Shown: piece by piece, positions 1-8,292 of the stretch
How the letters are laid out: every line of letters starts with the position of its first letter
Numbering within the stretch: the first letter of the stretch is position 1
Assembly: GCA_015485155.1 (NCBI GenBank)
Contig: WFUF01000006.1
Location: 1 to 38,449, forward strand
Source of the DNA: Robiginitomaculum sp.
GTDB taxonomy: Bacteria; Pseudomonadota; Alphaproteobacteria; Caulobacterales; Maricaulaceae
Length of the DNA stretch: 38,449 nucleotides
Direction: 5' to 3'
The notes under the pieces: model-generated
What the model was told of the DNA's origin: nothing
Databases searched by the model: none
The model's input: the letters and a program-made list of their open reading frames with translations, nothing else
Translations under genes and position numbers: made by a program

Positions 1-99
1 AAGGGTAATAAACTGACCCTTAAATGACCCTTCTATATACTAACTGACCCTTTGGTTTAGGGGATAAGTGTAAAAGGCGCCCGCCCTTGCCAGAGCTGT

Positions 100-105
100 T
101 ATAAT
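100..105 (+). promoter_or_regulatory. Possible -10 box (TATAAT)
   Basis: A perfect TATAAT lies at 100-105 in a stretch with no protein gene. No good -35 hexamer sits 16-18 bases upstream (the TTGCCA at 87-92 is too close). It could drive a short transcript ending at the terminator-like hairpin at 253-285. This rests on one hexamer only. Confidence 0.25.
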
Positions 106-111
106 GTAAGG

Positions 112-285
112 GTTGGGGCTAAAGCCTCTGACAAAATGCTCTTTGACAGGTGAATATTCTTCTCAAAACCGATAAAATAAAAGGTTTGTGTGCGCTCATG
201 ACACGTCAATGATTCTAGCAAGCAGTCACACAAATGCGCCTTGCCTCTGGCTCTTATCCACTGGGAAAACCGGATAAGCGTTTTT
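112..285 (+). ncRNA. Candidate small RNA or untranslated transcript, unidentified
   Basis: This stretch of about 170 nt lies between a TATAAT box and a hairpin followed by five T residues, and holds no credible reading frame. I compared it mentally with tmRNA, SRP RNA and 6S RNA and recognised none of them. It may instead be the 3' end of a transcript entering from left of the window. The only support is the spacing of promoter-like and terminator-like elements. Confidence 0.18.
253..285 (+). terminator. Candidate Rho-independent terminator
   Basis: CTTATCC at 253-259 is the reverse complement of GGATAAG at 272-278, with a 12-nt loop. A CG and then TTTTT (281-285) follow. The form fits an intrinsic terminator on the plus strand, for a gene left of the window or a short RNA starting near 112. 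Confidence 0.45.
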
Positions 286-376
286 CGGGGGGCGGTTTGG
301 TAGGTTTGGTAAGAGGTGTTTTAGCGCTAAATATACATAATATGCCCCGCTAAACCCCTGCAACAGTACGGATAAG

Positions 377-411
377 GTTTAGGTCATGAACCTGGGGCCT
401 GATCCTAAACC
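377..411 (-). terminator. Hairpin overlapping the stop codon of the 104-residue membrane protein gene
   Basis: GGTTTAGG (377-384) and CCTAAACC (404-411) form a perfect 8-bp inverted repeat. Three more pairs (TCA/TGA) follow past a single bulged T. On the minus strand the first arm contains the TAG stop codon of the gene at 405-719, so the hairpin is the likely transcript end. The run after it is only TTATCC, so it may protect the mRNA end rather than terminate efficiently. Confidence 0.4.
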
Positions 412-719
412 AGACCATCGAAAGTGCGCCGGAATATGCCCTTTATGCTGGCCATAAATAAAGTCAAAAGCACACGAATAACGATAACAAAAAAGATCAT
501 TGTCAATTGCGCATCATCAAAGAACAGTCTGATCCAGTTATTGTATTCTGTTGGAAAGCCCATCCCGGTTATTGAGCTTTCCACCCATTCGGCAGTATCA
601 AGAACCTGCTTTAGCTGATCCGGAGCTTTTAACCCCATGGCAATAAGCAATATGGTTGCCAGCACAAATGAAAGAAAGATCGCAAAACTTGATCCCGATA
701 TCCGTCCAAGTAATTTCAT
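405..719 (-). CDS. Small two-helix membrane protein, function unknown
   Basis: The 104-residue product has an N-terminal hydrophobic helix (about residues 10-32) and a second near the C-terminus (about 72-95), joined by a loop with several acidic and aromatic residues. I do not recognise a family. The start is an ATG at 719 with a GAGGG sequence about 11 nt upstream. The gene lies downstream of and in the same direction as the M28 lipoprotein gene, but the 91-nt gap carries a dispersed repeat, so co-transcription is uncertain. A hairpin overlaps its stop codon. The codon use and membrane layout look genuine, but no function can be given. Confidence 0.6.
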   Translation of the reverse strand: MKLLGRISGSSFAIFLSFVLATILLIAMGLKAPDQLKQVLDTAEWVESSITGMGFPTEYNNWIRLFFDDAQLTMIFFVIVIRVLLTLFMASIKGIFRRTFDGLV

Positions 720-761
720 AATATATTCTGCCCTCAGGCAGCCCCCTTATGTTAACCAAGC

Positions 762-801
762 CCGCAAAACCCGTCCTTAAAACAGCGAAGCGGCAGGACA
801 G
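762..801. repeat. Solitary copy of a dispersed hairpin repeat
   Basis: The stretch begins CCGCAAAACCCGTCCT, identical over 16 nt to 38317-38332 at the far end of the window. It continues through AGCGAAGCGG to AGGAC, so GTCCT and AGGAC form the outer arms of an imperfect hairpin. It sits between the M28 lipoprotein gene stop (811) and the next gene start (719). On the minus strand the hairpin is followed by GGGTTTT, so it could also act as a terminator for the M28 gene. Confidence 0.6.
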
Positions 802-810
802 GTCCTTCTG

Positions 811-2583
811 TTACTCGGCCATCATCTTGTCACGCAATGCTTTGAATTCATTACCTTCATACCAATTCGGCCATTGCTCACTTTGGGATAATTCTTCACC
901 AAGCAGGTATAAAATATCAAAATCCTGCGCCATGCCGGAAATATCCCAATTCGGGTCATATTCGTCGGAAACCTTGTGATAATTGTTGGCGCGATACATT
1001 TCCGCCAGCTTATTGCCCATATCCCTGCCACCTTCGATCAGGTCGCTGCCACCGCCGCCATAAATCATTGGCACGCCTTTTTTGGCAAGTGAAATATGAT
1101 CAGACCGATAAAAATACCCGGCCTCAGGGTTTTGGTCGGCTGTAAGATGCTTGCCATGCAAAGCTGCCTTGGACTTCAATATGTCTTCCAACTCCGACGA
1201 ACCAAACCCTACCACTTCCATATCCCGGGTACGACCCATGGGCAGCATGGCATCAATATTGATTCCACCGACAATTTGAGACAGGGGTATGAAGGGATCA
1301 GCAGCAAAATATGCAGAACCCAGCAAACCTGATTCTTCTGCCGTAACGGCTAAAAACAACACCGATCGTTCAGGAGGTGTTTCCTGCCGGACAAAAGCAT
1401 CGGCAATGGTTAATATCCCGGCCATGCCAGTGGCATTGTCAACAGCTCCATTAAAAATGCCATCTTCGCCTTCAGTCACATTTTTCTTTCCAAGATGATC
1501 CCAATGAGCCGTATAAAGAACAAATTCATCAGGCCGTTTTGATCCCTTGATCATCCCCGCCACATTACGCGAAACCAGATGCTTGACCTTTGATTTCACA
1601 CGGCCCGAAACCTGTACATTATCGAGATTTTTTGCTGAAAATCCTGGCTTACCTGCAGCATCGCGCAATGCTTCATAACTCAACCCGGCAGCATCAAACA
1701 GGCGTTTGGCGCCATCAAGGGAAATCCACCCCTCCAGCTTGGTGCGATTTAACCCGCCATCAGCCCTTTCCAGATCATATTGCGGCCCTGACCAGCTGGC
1801 AGAGACCACTTCCCACGGATAACTGGCAGGTTCTGTCTCATGAACAATGATTGCAGCGGCTGCCCCCTGACGACCTGCCTCCTCAAATTTGTAGGTCCAC
1901 CTGCCGTAATAGGTCATGGCCCTGCCATTAAACAATTTGCTTTCCGGATTGGCAAAGCCTGGATCATTGATCAACATGATAACGGTTTTGCCTTTTACAT
2001 CCACACCAGCATAATCATCCCAGCCATATTCGGGAGCAACCACACCATATCCAACGAATACGGCCTGGGTTGGATCAAAGGACAGATCCTCATCCACGCG
2101 CTTTGTCCAAAAAATCTTGTCGGAGTTCATATTAATTTCGATGACTTGACCGTTGGCAGTAAAATCAAGACTGGATTCATCTTCGTTCAAGGTAGACTCC
2201 ACCAAAGGAGTTGCCTGAAACCATGAGCCGTTTACCGCTGGCAGCAGCCCAATACGATCCATTTCATCGGCAATCCACTGACTGGCCGCAATGCCTCCCG
2301 GCGTTGTTGGTGCCCGGCCCTCATATTTGTCATCTGCAATTTCGGCTATTCTGTTGCGCAAACCATCTTCGGAAATAGTCAGTGCAAAATTAGGAGGCAC
2401 CCATTCCGGCTCCATGTCTGAAGGCTCCTCGCCACTGGGTAATGGCACGGATTTTTCTATTACCTTTTTCTCGGCGACTGGTTTTTTGCTATCAGCAAGA
2501 TCATTTGCCGATTTTTCCTGGGAACAGGCTCCTGCGCTTAGAACAACAAAAAATGCAATGCCAACATATCTCAATAAAAACAT
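811..2583 (-). CDS. M28 family metallopeptidase with PA-like insert, lipoprotein
   Basis: The product is a predicted zinc aminopeptidase of the M28 family, about 590 residues. I place the start at the ATG at 2583, not the longer upstream frame: GGGAG precedes it and the protein then begins with a signal segment ending SAGAC, a plausible though atypical lipobox with Cys20. An acidic, lysine-rich linker follows. A region with GYGVVAPEYGWDDY and GKTVIML resembles the protease-associated (PA) insert typical of this subgroup. M28 metal ligands are visible in order: HWDHLG, GAVDNATG, TAEESGLLGS, NIDAM and, near the C-terminus, SDHISLAKKGVP. It probably degrades peptides in the periplasm or at the outer membrane. 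It is divergent from a second M28 gene; the substrate is unknown. Confidence 0.88.
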   Translation of the reverse strand: MFLLRYVGIAFFVVLSAGACSQEKSANDLADSKKPVAEKKVIEKSVPLPSGEEPSDMEPEWVPPNFALTISEDGLRNRIAEIADDKYEGRAPTTPGGIAASQWIADEMDRIGLLPAVNGSWFQATPLVESTLNEDESSLDFTANGQVIEINMNSDKIFWTKRVDEDLSFDPTQAVFVGYGVVAPEYGWDDYAGVDVKGKTVIMLINDPGFANPESKLFNGRAMTYYGRWTYKFEEAGRQGAAAAIIVHETEPASYPWEVVSASWSGPQYDLERADGGLNRTKLEGWISLDGAKRLFDAAGLSYEALRDAAGKPGFSAKNLDNVQVSGRVKSKVKHLVSRNVAGMIKGSKRPDEFVLYTAHWDHLGKKNVTEGEDGIFNGAVDNATGMAGILTIADAFVRQETPPERSVLFLAVTAEESGLLGSAYFAADPFIPLSQIVGGINIDAMLPMGRTRDMEVVGFGSSELEDILKSKAALHGKHLTADQNPEAGYFYRSDHISLAKKGVPMIYGGGGSDLIEGGRDMGNKLAEMYRANNYHKVSDEYDPNWDISGMAQDFDILYLLGEELSQSEQWPNWYEGNEFKALRDKMMAE

Positions 2584-2772
2584 AACCCCACTCCCAGAAA
2601 ATGTTTTTGATTTCCAGAGGCTACTGTGCAAATACTTGTTATGCAATGCATATGTCGTGGCGCAAGGCATGTTTTCATATTCACTGCGACATTGCTGCCG
2701 CATACAAACCTTATTGGCATTAGGGCACTGAATGTGGCACTCTTTTTCTCAAATTACATTGGGAGAACAACT
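2584..2772. promoter_or_regulatory. Divergent promoter region of the two M28 peptidase genes
   Basis: This 189-nt stretch separates the two divergent starts. Open frames extend into it on both strands, but they lack ribosome sites and signal peptides at their upstream starts. Both accepted starts have a GGGAG-type ribosome site. I could not identify clear -35/-10 pairs or a shared operator. Confidence 0.4.
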
Positions 2773-4158
2773 ATGATTCGATATTTTCTGGCTTGCCTGT
2801 CTATGATTATAGCGCTCGTGGCATCACCATCGATTGCAGAACAATTGGAAGAACAAGCCAATGAACTTATCGACACAGCCCTGCAAAGTGACCTTTCATG
2901 GGAGATTCTTGAAAGCCTGACCACAGAAGTTGGCCCTCGGCTTGCAGGCTCCCCTGCCGAGGCGCGCGCTCGTGACTGGGCAGTCGCAAAACTGTCGAAA
3001 CTTGGATTTTCCAATGTTCATGTGGAACCTTTTTCCATGCCAGGATGGGAAAGAGGCAATATATCAATTAAGGTGGGAGAGCCTTATTCTCAGCCCCTAA
3101 CCGGAACTGCCTTGGGTAAAAGCGTCGGCACTCCGGTAGGAGGACTTAATGCAGAGGTGGTACGTTTTGCCAACTATGCGGAATTATTAACAGCCAAAGA
3201 AGGATCACTTATTGGTAAAATAGCTTTCATTGATGGTGAAATGGTGCGCACACAAGACGGGGCCGGATATCGTCTGGCCGGTCCAAGACGCTGGAGCGGG
3301 CCGTATGAGGCCGCAAAAAGAGGCGCCATTGCTGTATTGATCAGATCCGTTGGAACCGACATTAACAGTCGCACACCCCATACTGGCGGCACCACATATG
3401 GCGATGATGCACCACGTATTCCAGCCGCAGCTCTGTCAAACCCTGATGCTGACCAATTGGCAAGACTGCTGGCAATAAAACCGGGCTTAACCATACATTT
3501 TACGCAAACCTCACGCATATTAACTGAAGTGCAATCGGGAAATGTAGTTGCAGAGATTCCCGGGTCAAAATTTCCAGATGAAGTAGTTTTGCTGGGCGCT
3601 CACCTTGATAGCTGGGATAACTCAACCGGCGCACAGGATGACGGATCCGGCGTTGCTATTGTTACCGCTGCTGCCAAGATTATTCTTGATCACGGACAAC
3701 CGGAGCGCACCATACGCATTGTGCTGTTTGGCGCCGAAGAACCAGGACTTATTGGTGCCAGAGCCTATCTAAAAGCGCATGAGAACAATCTTGACCAGAT
3801 CATGATGGTTACAGAATCCGACTTTGGTGCAGGCAGAGTCTGGAGAATGGATACCGGAATTGCGAAAACCGACGAAGAAAAAGCTGACCGCATTCTGGCT
3901 GTATTGGCGCGGTTGGGCGTCACCAAAGGCCTGCGCACGGCTACTGGCGGGCCTGATGTTAGTGTTCTTTCAGCAGCAGGAACCCCGGCAATTACCCTAA
4001 AACAAAATGGCTGGAACTATTTTGATATTCACCACACGCCCAACGATACGCTGGACAAGGTTGATCCTGAAGACCTGAAACAGAATACAGCCGTTTACGC
4101 AGGGTTTGCATGGATGGTAGCTAATATAAAGGGAGGTTTTAATCGCCCGCAAAACTAG
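2773..4158 (+). CDS. Secreted M28 metallopeptidase, carboxypeptidase Q-like
   Basis: The product (461 residues) resembles the plasma glutamate carboxypeptidase/carboxypeptidase Q branch of M28. The ATG at 2773 is chosen because GGGAGAAC precedes it and a clean signal peptide follows, with likely cleavage after SIA at residue 22. Near the N-terminus, TEVGPRLAGSPAE is characteristic of the family. The middle region resembles a PA domain. Zinc-site motifs are present: GAHLDSWDNSTGAQDDGSG (His and bridging Asp), FGAEEPGLIGA (catalytic Glu plus ligand Glu), ESDFGAG and FDIHHTPNDTLDKV (His ligand). It probably cleaves dipeptides or small peptides in the periplasm. With the divergent M28 lipoprotein it forms a small peptide-scavenging locus. 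Confidence 0.9.
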   Translation: MIRYFLACLSMIIALVASPSIAEQLEEQANELIDTALQSDLSWEILESLTTEVGPRLAGSPAEARARDWAVAKLSKLGFSNVHVEPFSMPGWERGNISIKVGEPYSQPLTGTALGKSVGTPVGGLNAEVVRFANYAELLTAKEGSLIGKIAFIDGEMVRTQDGAGYRLAGPRRWSGPYEAAKRGAIAVLIRSVGTDINSRTPHTGGTTYGDDAPRIPAAALSNPDADQLARLLAIKPGLTIHFTQTSRILTEVQSGNVVAEIPGSKFPDEVVLLGAHLDSWDNSTGAQDDGSGVAIVTAAAKIILDHGQPERTIRIVLFGAEEPGLIGARAYLKAHENNLDQIMMVTESDFGAGRVWRMDTGIAKTDEEKADRILAVLARLGVTKGLRTATGGPDVSVLSAAGTPAITLKQNGWNYFDIHHTPNDTLDKVDPEDLKQNTAVYAGFAWMVANIKGGFNRPQN

Positions 4159-4265
4159 TTTTAAGAATTGCCTTCGCGCTAATAGGGAAATAAAATGACG
4201 AATGCTTTTGTTTGCTTCAAGTTTTACACAAAGGCAGAAGGGGAAGCGGAGCAGTAAAGCGTAAT

Positions 4266-5111
4266 ATGAACGCCCAGATCAGGGTCAGCTTAATACTGGT
4301 TATTTCCTCACTTGCTCTTACCGGATGTGGGGTTGCAGACTTTTTTAAGCAAGACTCCAAGGCATGGTTGTCCAACAATGAAAGAAAAATAGAGCCGCTA
4401 AAGCCCAAACAGGTTCCTCCACGCCCTTACGATCAACCAGTTCTGACCCGTTTAGCTGCGACGCCGCCTTTGCGGTTTTATGAATATACTGAAAACAAAC
4501 TAATCTCGCTAACGTGGAACCTTTCGGATTGGGACAGGGCCATATTAGATGGTGACATTCAGCGCACACTAAACGCTACTTCCGATGAGGAGTTTTTATG
4601 GAAAAGCCAGCAAACACCTGAAAAAACAGCAATTCTAAAAGCTGGCAATCATTATATGCTAAATAGGCAGGAGAAAGTTCGACGTCTCCATATTATAAGT
4701 AAAACCCCAAAATCCATCAGCCCGGTCTTTGGCCAATGGCGTAGTTGGAAAGGAGCTCTATTGCGCTCTGCTCCCACTTATAACCCGGACAAAGTAATAG
4801 GCCGACTGGCCCCGGCGACAAAAACCCGCATTATTGGCGAGGTACTAAGTCTTAAATCTGACCGCTGGATGTTGATCGCCCATGAGGGCATTGGTATCGG
4901 CTATGTTCCTGCTGATGAACTTGAACCTGCAACAAAAAAACTCTCCGCCCTGCCCGGAGCGGCACCAAATTTCTACAAACCGGTTAATCTGGACTTTGCC
5001 CCAACCATTGTCGATCGGGTGCAGGCTGCTGTTTTGTGCAGAGAGTTCGTGATTGCCGGGATTAAGGCCGATGCATGTAAAGGTATGGACGGACGCTGGC
5101 GGGCCATTTGA
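4266..5111 (+). CDS. Lipoprotein with SH3-like region and 17 kDa antigen-like C-terminus
   Basis: The product (281 residues from ATG 4266) begins with a lipoprotein signal ending LTGC (Cys21). The upstream in-frame start at 4212 would bury this signal, so I reject it. The central part is unassigned. Around residues 175-220, a run with LAPATKTRIIGEVLSL, WMLIAHEGIGIGYVP and a following acidic stretch looks like a bacterial SH3 fold. The last 35 residues (CREFVI...ACKGMDGRW) resemble the C-terminal segment of rickettsial 17 kDa surface antigen-like proteins, with two cysteines and a closing DGRW. It is probably an outer-membrane lipoprotein contacting peptidoglycan. The downstream neighbour is a LytM peptidase 236 nt away. 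Confidence 0.65.
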   Translation: MNAQIRVSLILVISSLALTGCGVADFFKQDSKAWLSNNERKIEPLKPKQVPPRPYDQPVLTRLAATPPLRFYEYTENKLISLTWNLSDWDRAILDGDIQRTLNATSDEEFLWKSQQTPEKTAILKAGNHYMLNRQEKVRRLHIISKTPKSISPVFGQWRSWKGALLRSAPTYNPDKVIGRLAPATKTRIIGEVLSLKSDRWMLIAHEGIGIGYVPADELEPATKKLSALPGAAPNFYKPVNLDFAPTIVDRVQAAVLCREFVIAGIKADACKGMDGRWRAI

Positions 5112-5217
5112 ACATTACTGCTGTACTTACAGCCTCAGACCGGGGAAAAGAGCAAGCAATAATTAAGGAATTTGGTTGCAAGGTTCTGGAATAACTTGTA
5201 TTTTTCCGGATGTTTCG

Positions 5218-5237
5218 CCTGTCAGGCAGGTTTTTTT
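5218..5237 (+). terminator. Weak candidate terminator after the SH3 lipoprotein gene
   Basis: CCTG (5218-5221) and CAGG (5227-5230) can pair around a 5-nt loop, followed directly by seven T residues (5231-5237). The stem is only 4 bp, so the T run is the main support. The rest of the 5112-5347 gap shows nothing further that I can assign. Confidence 0.3.
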
Positions 5238-5347
5238 GAATTTTATTGGTCATTTTGAAACATTCCTGTAAATAGCATTGGCTCAGGGATTGCATATTTC
5301 GTCATGATCCGGTTGTATGCCGATCCGATATGGGAGTCTGAAGATAA

Positions 5348-6577
5348 ATGGGCAATATGGGCCTAAATACTTTGCGAAACTGGGTGTATCGCTTTTTTCC
5401 GGAGCGACAGATATATCATCGCAGCGAGGGGAAGGTTACGTATATTTCGTTAACCCCCCATGTTCAGATATTCGGTTTTGCAATTCTTGGCGCCCTGTTA
5501 TTCTGGATTAGCTATGCCTCGGTTAGCGTATTCACCAGCGGACACCTTTTCTCAAGCCAGAGCCTTAGCGCCCAGGAAAGCAGAGCCAAGGTTCAACGGC
5601 TGCTTTCTGAAGCCAGAGCCAAGGAGGCATCAGCCCGTACACTGCTCGAAAGCAGAACATCAGATTTTGCATCTGCAGCGGCTGAATTTGAACAGCGGCT
5701 CGATACATTGAAATTATTGCTTGATCATGTAAACACTCCTACTCTAAGCGCTGATTTACGCACACCACCCAAAACCGGAGCCATTGTAATGACTCCGGCG
5801 GCACTTGATCCAAACCCCCGACAATCAAGGCCACTGCGCACAACTGCTGTTGCAACTGACAACCCGCCCATGGCTCGATTGGCCAGGCTGGAAAATGAAC
5901 AGAACCGGCTATTGCGAAAAACCGAGGAGGCAACAGCCGAGCGAGTTGAAAACTTGCGAGCCGTACTGCAATTTGCTGGCTTGAATGCTGATGAAATTCT
6001 GGCTCAGGATAGCAAGGAAGTTGGTGGCCCATTCATTGCGATGAGCGATGCTCAGGTCTATGCGCAAGCTCTGGATCTGGACAATCAGTTTGCCAGACGT
6101 GTTATGCGTGTTACCGCCAGAATGGCCGAAATCAAGCAACTGGAACGATCTGTAAGGGCCACGCCTCTTGGAACACCCATACTCTCGGAACACCGCCGGA
6201 CGAGCAAATTTGGAAGCAGGGTTGATCCGATCACCGGAAAACCTGCACTTCATGCGGGGCAAGACTTTGGTGCATTTCGTCTTGCCCCTATTGGCGCAGC
6301 ATCGGCAGGAAAAGTTATCTATGCGGGCTGGAAGTCAGGCTATGGACGATTTGTGGAAATTGACCATGGATATGGTTTTCGCACCCGATATGCCCATATG
6401 GCCAAATTACTGGTAAAACGAGGCCAGAAAGTTGAAGAAGGCGAAAAAATCGGACTTATGGGCTCAAGCGGGCGTTCTACTGGTGTACATTTACATTATG
6501 AGATATGGCACAACGGTAAAATCTATGATCCAGAAAACTTCTTAAAGGCAGGACTTTATGTTCAACAAAAAGGGTAA
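5348..6577 (+). CDS. M23 (LytM) peptidoglycan endopeptidase, LmdC-like
   Basis: The product (409 residues) is a membrane-anchored zinc DD-endopeptidase acting on peptidoglycan crosslinks. A transmembrane helix lies near residues 38-60, followed by a coiled-coil-like region rich in Ala, Glu, Arg and Leu, a proline-rich patch, a second helical segment and the LytM domain. Metal and catalytic residues are intact: HAGQD (His302, Asp306), YAHM and HLHYE (His381, His383). The 3' end overlaps the bactofilin gene by 20 nt. The same pairing is known in Hyphomonas neptunium, where LmdC and BacA cooperate in localised growth, so I infer that the bactofilin positions this enzyme. The start at 5348 has GGGAG about 11 nt upstream; 5357 is an alternative. 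Confidence 0.88.
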   Translation: MGNMGLNTLRNWVYRFFPERQIYHRSEGKVTYISLTPHVQIFGFAILGALLFWISYASVSVFTSGHLFSSQSLSAQESRAKVQRLLSEARAKEASARTLLESRTSDFASAAAEFEQRLDTLKLLLDHVNTPTLSADLRTPPKTGAIVMTPAALDPNPRQSRPLRTTAVATDNPPMARLARLENEQNRLLRKTEEATAERVENLRAVLQFAGLNADEILAQDSKEVGGPFIAMSDAQVYAQALDLDNQFARRVMRVTARMAEIKQLERSVRATPLGTPILSEHRRTSKFGSRVDPITGKPALHAGQDFGAFRLAPIGAASAGKVIYAGWKSGYGRFVEIDHGYGFRTRYAHMAKLLVKRGQKVEEGEKIGLMGSSGRSTGVHLHYEIWHNGKIYDPENFLKAGLYVQQKG

Positions 6578-7070
6578 TGAAAGCAAGCCTAAACCCCTTG
6601 CACAACCAAGTTCACGCAAATCAATTGGAGCAAATATGTCAAACCAGCACTCTACCCCATCAATCCTTAGCAGCGATCTGGCTGTAACCGGTTCAATTGC
6701 CTCCGACGGAGAAATTCAACTAGATGGAAGTGTTGATGGAGACGTACGGGCTTCTGCCATTACTTTGGGTGAAAAATCAGTTATCAAAGGCGAAGTGATC
6801 GCCGACACCATAATCGTCCGTGGCAAGGTCATTGGCAAATTACGTGGCCGCCAAATTCAACTGGCAGCTACCGCACGAGTTGAAGGCGACATTACCCATT
6901 CAACCTTGTCTATGGAAAATGGTGCTTTCTTTGAAGGACAGTGCAGTCACGCCAGCGACCCGACCAATAATGCCCGCAAAGCCCCGCCGAAAACAGCAGC
7001 CAAAGCAGCACCAGCCAGCAAGCCCGCTGCACAACAGGTTACGCCTCCGGTAATGGGTGCCCGCAAATAA
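6558..7070 (+). CDS. bacA: Bactofilin cytoskeletal protein
   Basis: The product (170 residues) is a bactofilin, which polymerises without nucleotide into membrane-associated filaments. The core (about residues 35-135) is a beta-helix with repeating short turns such as GSIASDGEIQLDGSVDGDV, VIKGEVIADTIIVRGKVIGKL and ATARVEGDIT. The N-terminus MFNKKGN is short and basic, like the membrane-targeting start of Caulobacter BacA. The C-terminal tail is rich in Ala, Lys and Pro (KAAPASKPAA). Translation starts inside the LytM peptidase gene, suggesting coupling; an internal ATG at 6636 is less likely because it would lose the MFNKK start. It probably recruits the peptidase to growth zones. The symbol is assigned by family and gene order. 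Confidence 0.88.
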   Translation: MFNKKGNESKPKPLAQPSSRKSIGANMSNQHSTPSILSSDLAVTGSIASDGEIQLDGSVDGDVRASAITLGEKSVIKGEVIADTIIVRGKVIGKLRGRQIQLAATARVEGDITHSTLSMENGAFFEGQCSHASDPTNNARKAPPKTAAKAAPASKPAAQQVTPPVMGARK

Positions 7071-7086
7071 TCAGGGCTCTACCCCA

Positions 7087-8292
7087 TCAAAACGTCTGCC
7101 CCTTAAGGTCGAGCGCAATTCCTGCGCCCGGCATTGGGTATTTTAGCCCGGTTGCACAGTTAAACAGTACCGCGGTCTCATCGACTGTTACCAGCCCTTC
7201 GGCGCGTGCCTGCACATAAGCGGCATAAGTTGCTGCGCCTTCCGGACACAGCAGCAATCCTTCTTCACGAGCGACGGCCAGGCGCGCCTGCTCTATCTGC
7301 TCATCGCCAATCGCAATTGCAAAACCTCCGGAATTGCGAACACCATCCAGAATCAGAAAATCACCCACCGCCGCAGGCACCCTTATACCTGCGGCAAAAG
7401 TATGGGCATCGGGCCAGACTTCGGCAAAGCGTTCACCACGTTCAAAGGCGCGAACAATTGGCGCACAACCCTCTGCCTGCACAGCCACCATGCGCGGGAT
7501 ATCTGTTTTGTCCAGCCACCCAAGTTCCAGCAATTCCTCAAACGCCTTGCACATCCCTATCAATCCGGTACCACCGCCTGTAGGATAAAAGATCACATCA
7601 GGCAGGCTCCATTTCATCTGTGCAGCCAGTTCAAGCCCCATAGTCTTTTTGCCCTCAATCCGATAGGGCTCTTTTAGGGTAGACAAATCAAACCATTTTC
7701 CCTGTTCAGCACCCGCTTTCACCCATGCGCCACAATCATTGATAAGTCCATTGGCCTTGAGCACACGCGCTCCATGCAATGCGGTCTCTTCTATGTTTAT
7801 TGCTGGTGTATCATCGGGACAGACCACGGTGCTTTGCATGCCAAGCCTGCTTGCATAGGCACTTAACGCCGCCCCTGCATTGCCATTTGTCGGCATAGCC
7901 AGATGTGACAGACCCAACTCTTTTGCCATGGCCACCGCCAGCGCCAGCCCTCTTGCCTTAAAGGAACCAGTTGGCAACCTACCCTCGTCCTTTACCAAGA
8001 CTTTGGCGTTTGGGTGCAGGCGCGATAATCCTATTAAGGGGGTGTCCACCTCGCCAAGGGCGCAGATATTCTTGGTTTTGGCAACCGGCAGTAATTCACG
8101 CCATTTCCAAAACCCGCCATCTCTGGCCCATACCTCATCCCGGTCAACATTTTCTTTTAGCTTTGGTAAATCATAGCGTGCAAGCAAGGGTTTCTGCGCT
8201 CGTGACAGGCCATGAACCTGCCCGGATTCATGGCGTTCACCGCTTAAGCCACACTCCAGATGCGTCAGGAAATTTGCATATTCCTGGATCAT
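7087..8292 (-). CDS. thrC: Threonine synthase
   Basis: The product (401 residues) is a PLP enzyme that converts O-phosphohomoserine to threonine. The N-terminus has the family opening [15 protein letters not shown] followed by PLLARYDL. The PLP lysine is in TGSFKARG, and the glycine-rich phosphate-binding loop is [11 protein letters not shown]. The C-terminal part ([24 protein letters not shown]) is also typical. The length fits the shorter bacterial/archaeal-type threonine synthase rather than the E. coli type. Its ATG overlaps the prfB stop codon in an ATGA arrangement, so translation is probably coupled. It is convergent with the bactofilin gene, with 16 nt between stops. Confidence 0.92.
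   Translation of the reverse strand: MIQEYANFLTHLECGLSGERHESGQVHGLSRAQKPLLARYDLPKLKENVDRDEVWARDGGFWKWRELLPVAKTKNICALGEVDTPLIGLSRLHPNAKVLVKDEGRLPTGSFKARGLALAVAMAKELGLSHLAMPTNGNAGAALSAYASRLGMQSTVVCPDDTPAINIEETALHGARVLKANGLINDCGAWVKAGAEQGKWFDLSTLKEPYRIEGKKTMGLELAAQMKWSLPDVIFYPTGGGTGLIGMCKAFEELLELGWLDKTDIPRMVAVQAEGCAPIVRAFERGERFAEVWPDAHTFAAGIRVPAAVGDFLILDGVRNSGGFAIAIGDEQIEQARLAVAREEGLLLCPEGAATYAAYVQARAEGLVTVDETAVLFNCATGLKYPMPGAGIALDLKGQTF

Noticed and set aside
1-60. Short repeats of the TGACCCTT type as iterons or an origin
   Set aside because: Only three partial copies with irregular spacing are visible, and no replication gene or DnaA box lies nearby.
61-285. tmRNA, SRP RNA or 6S RNA
   Set aside because: I could not find the tRNA-like ends, the SRP core motif or the closing stem of 6S RNA.
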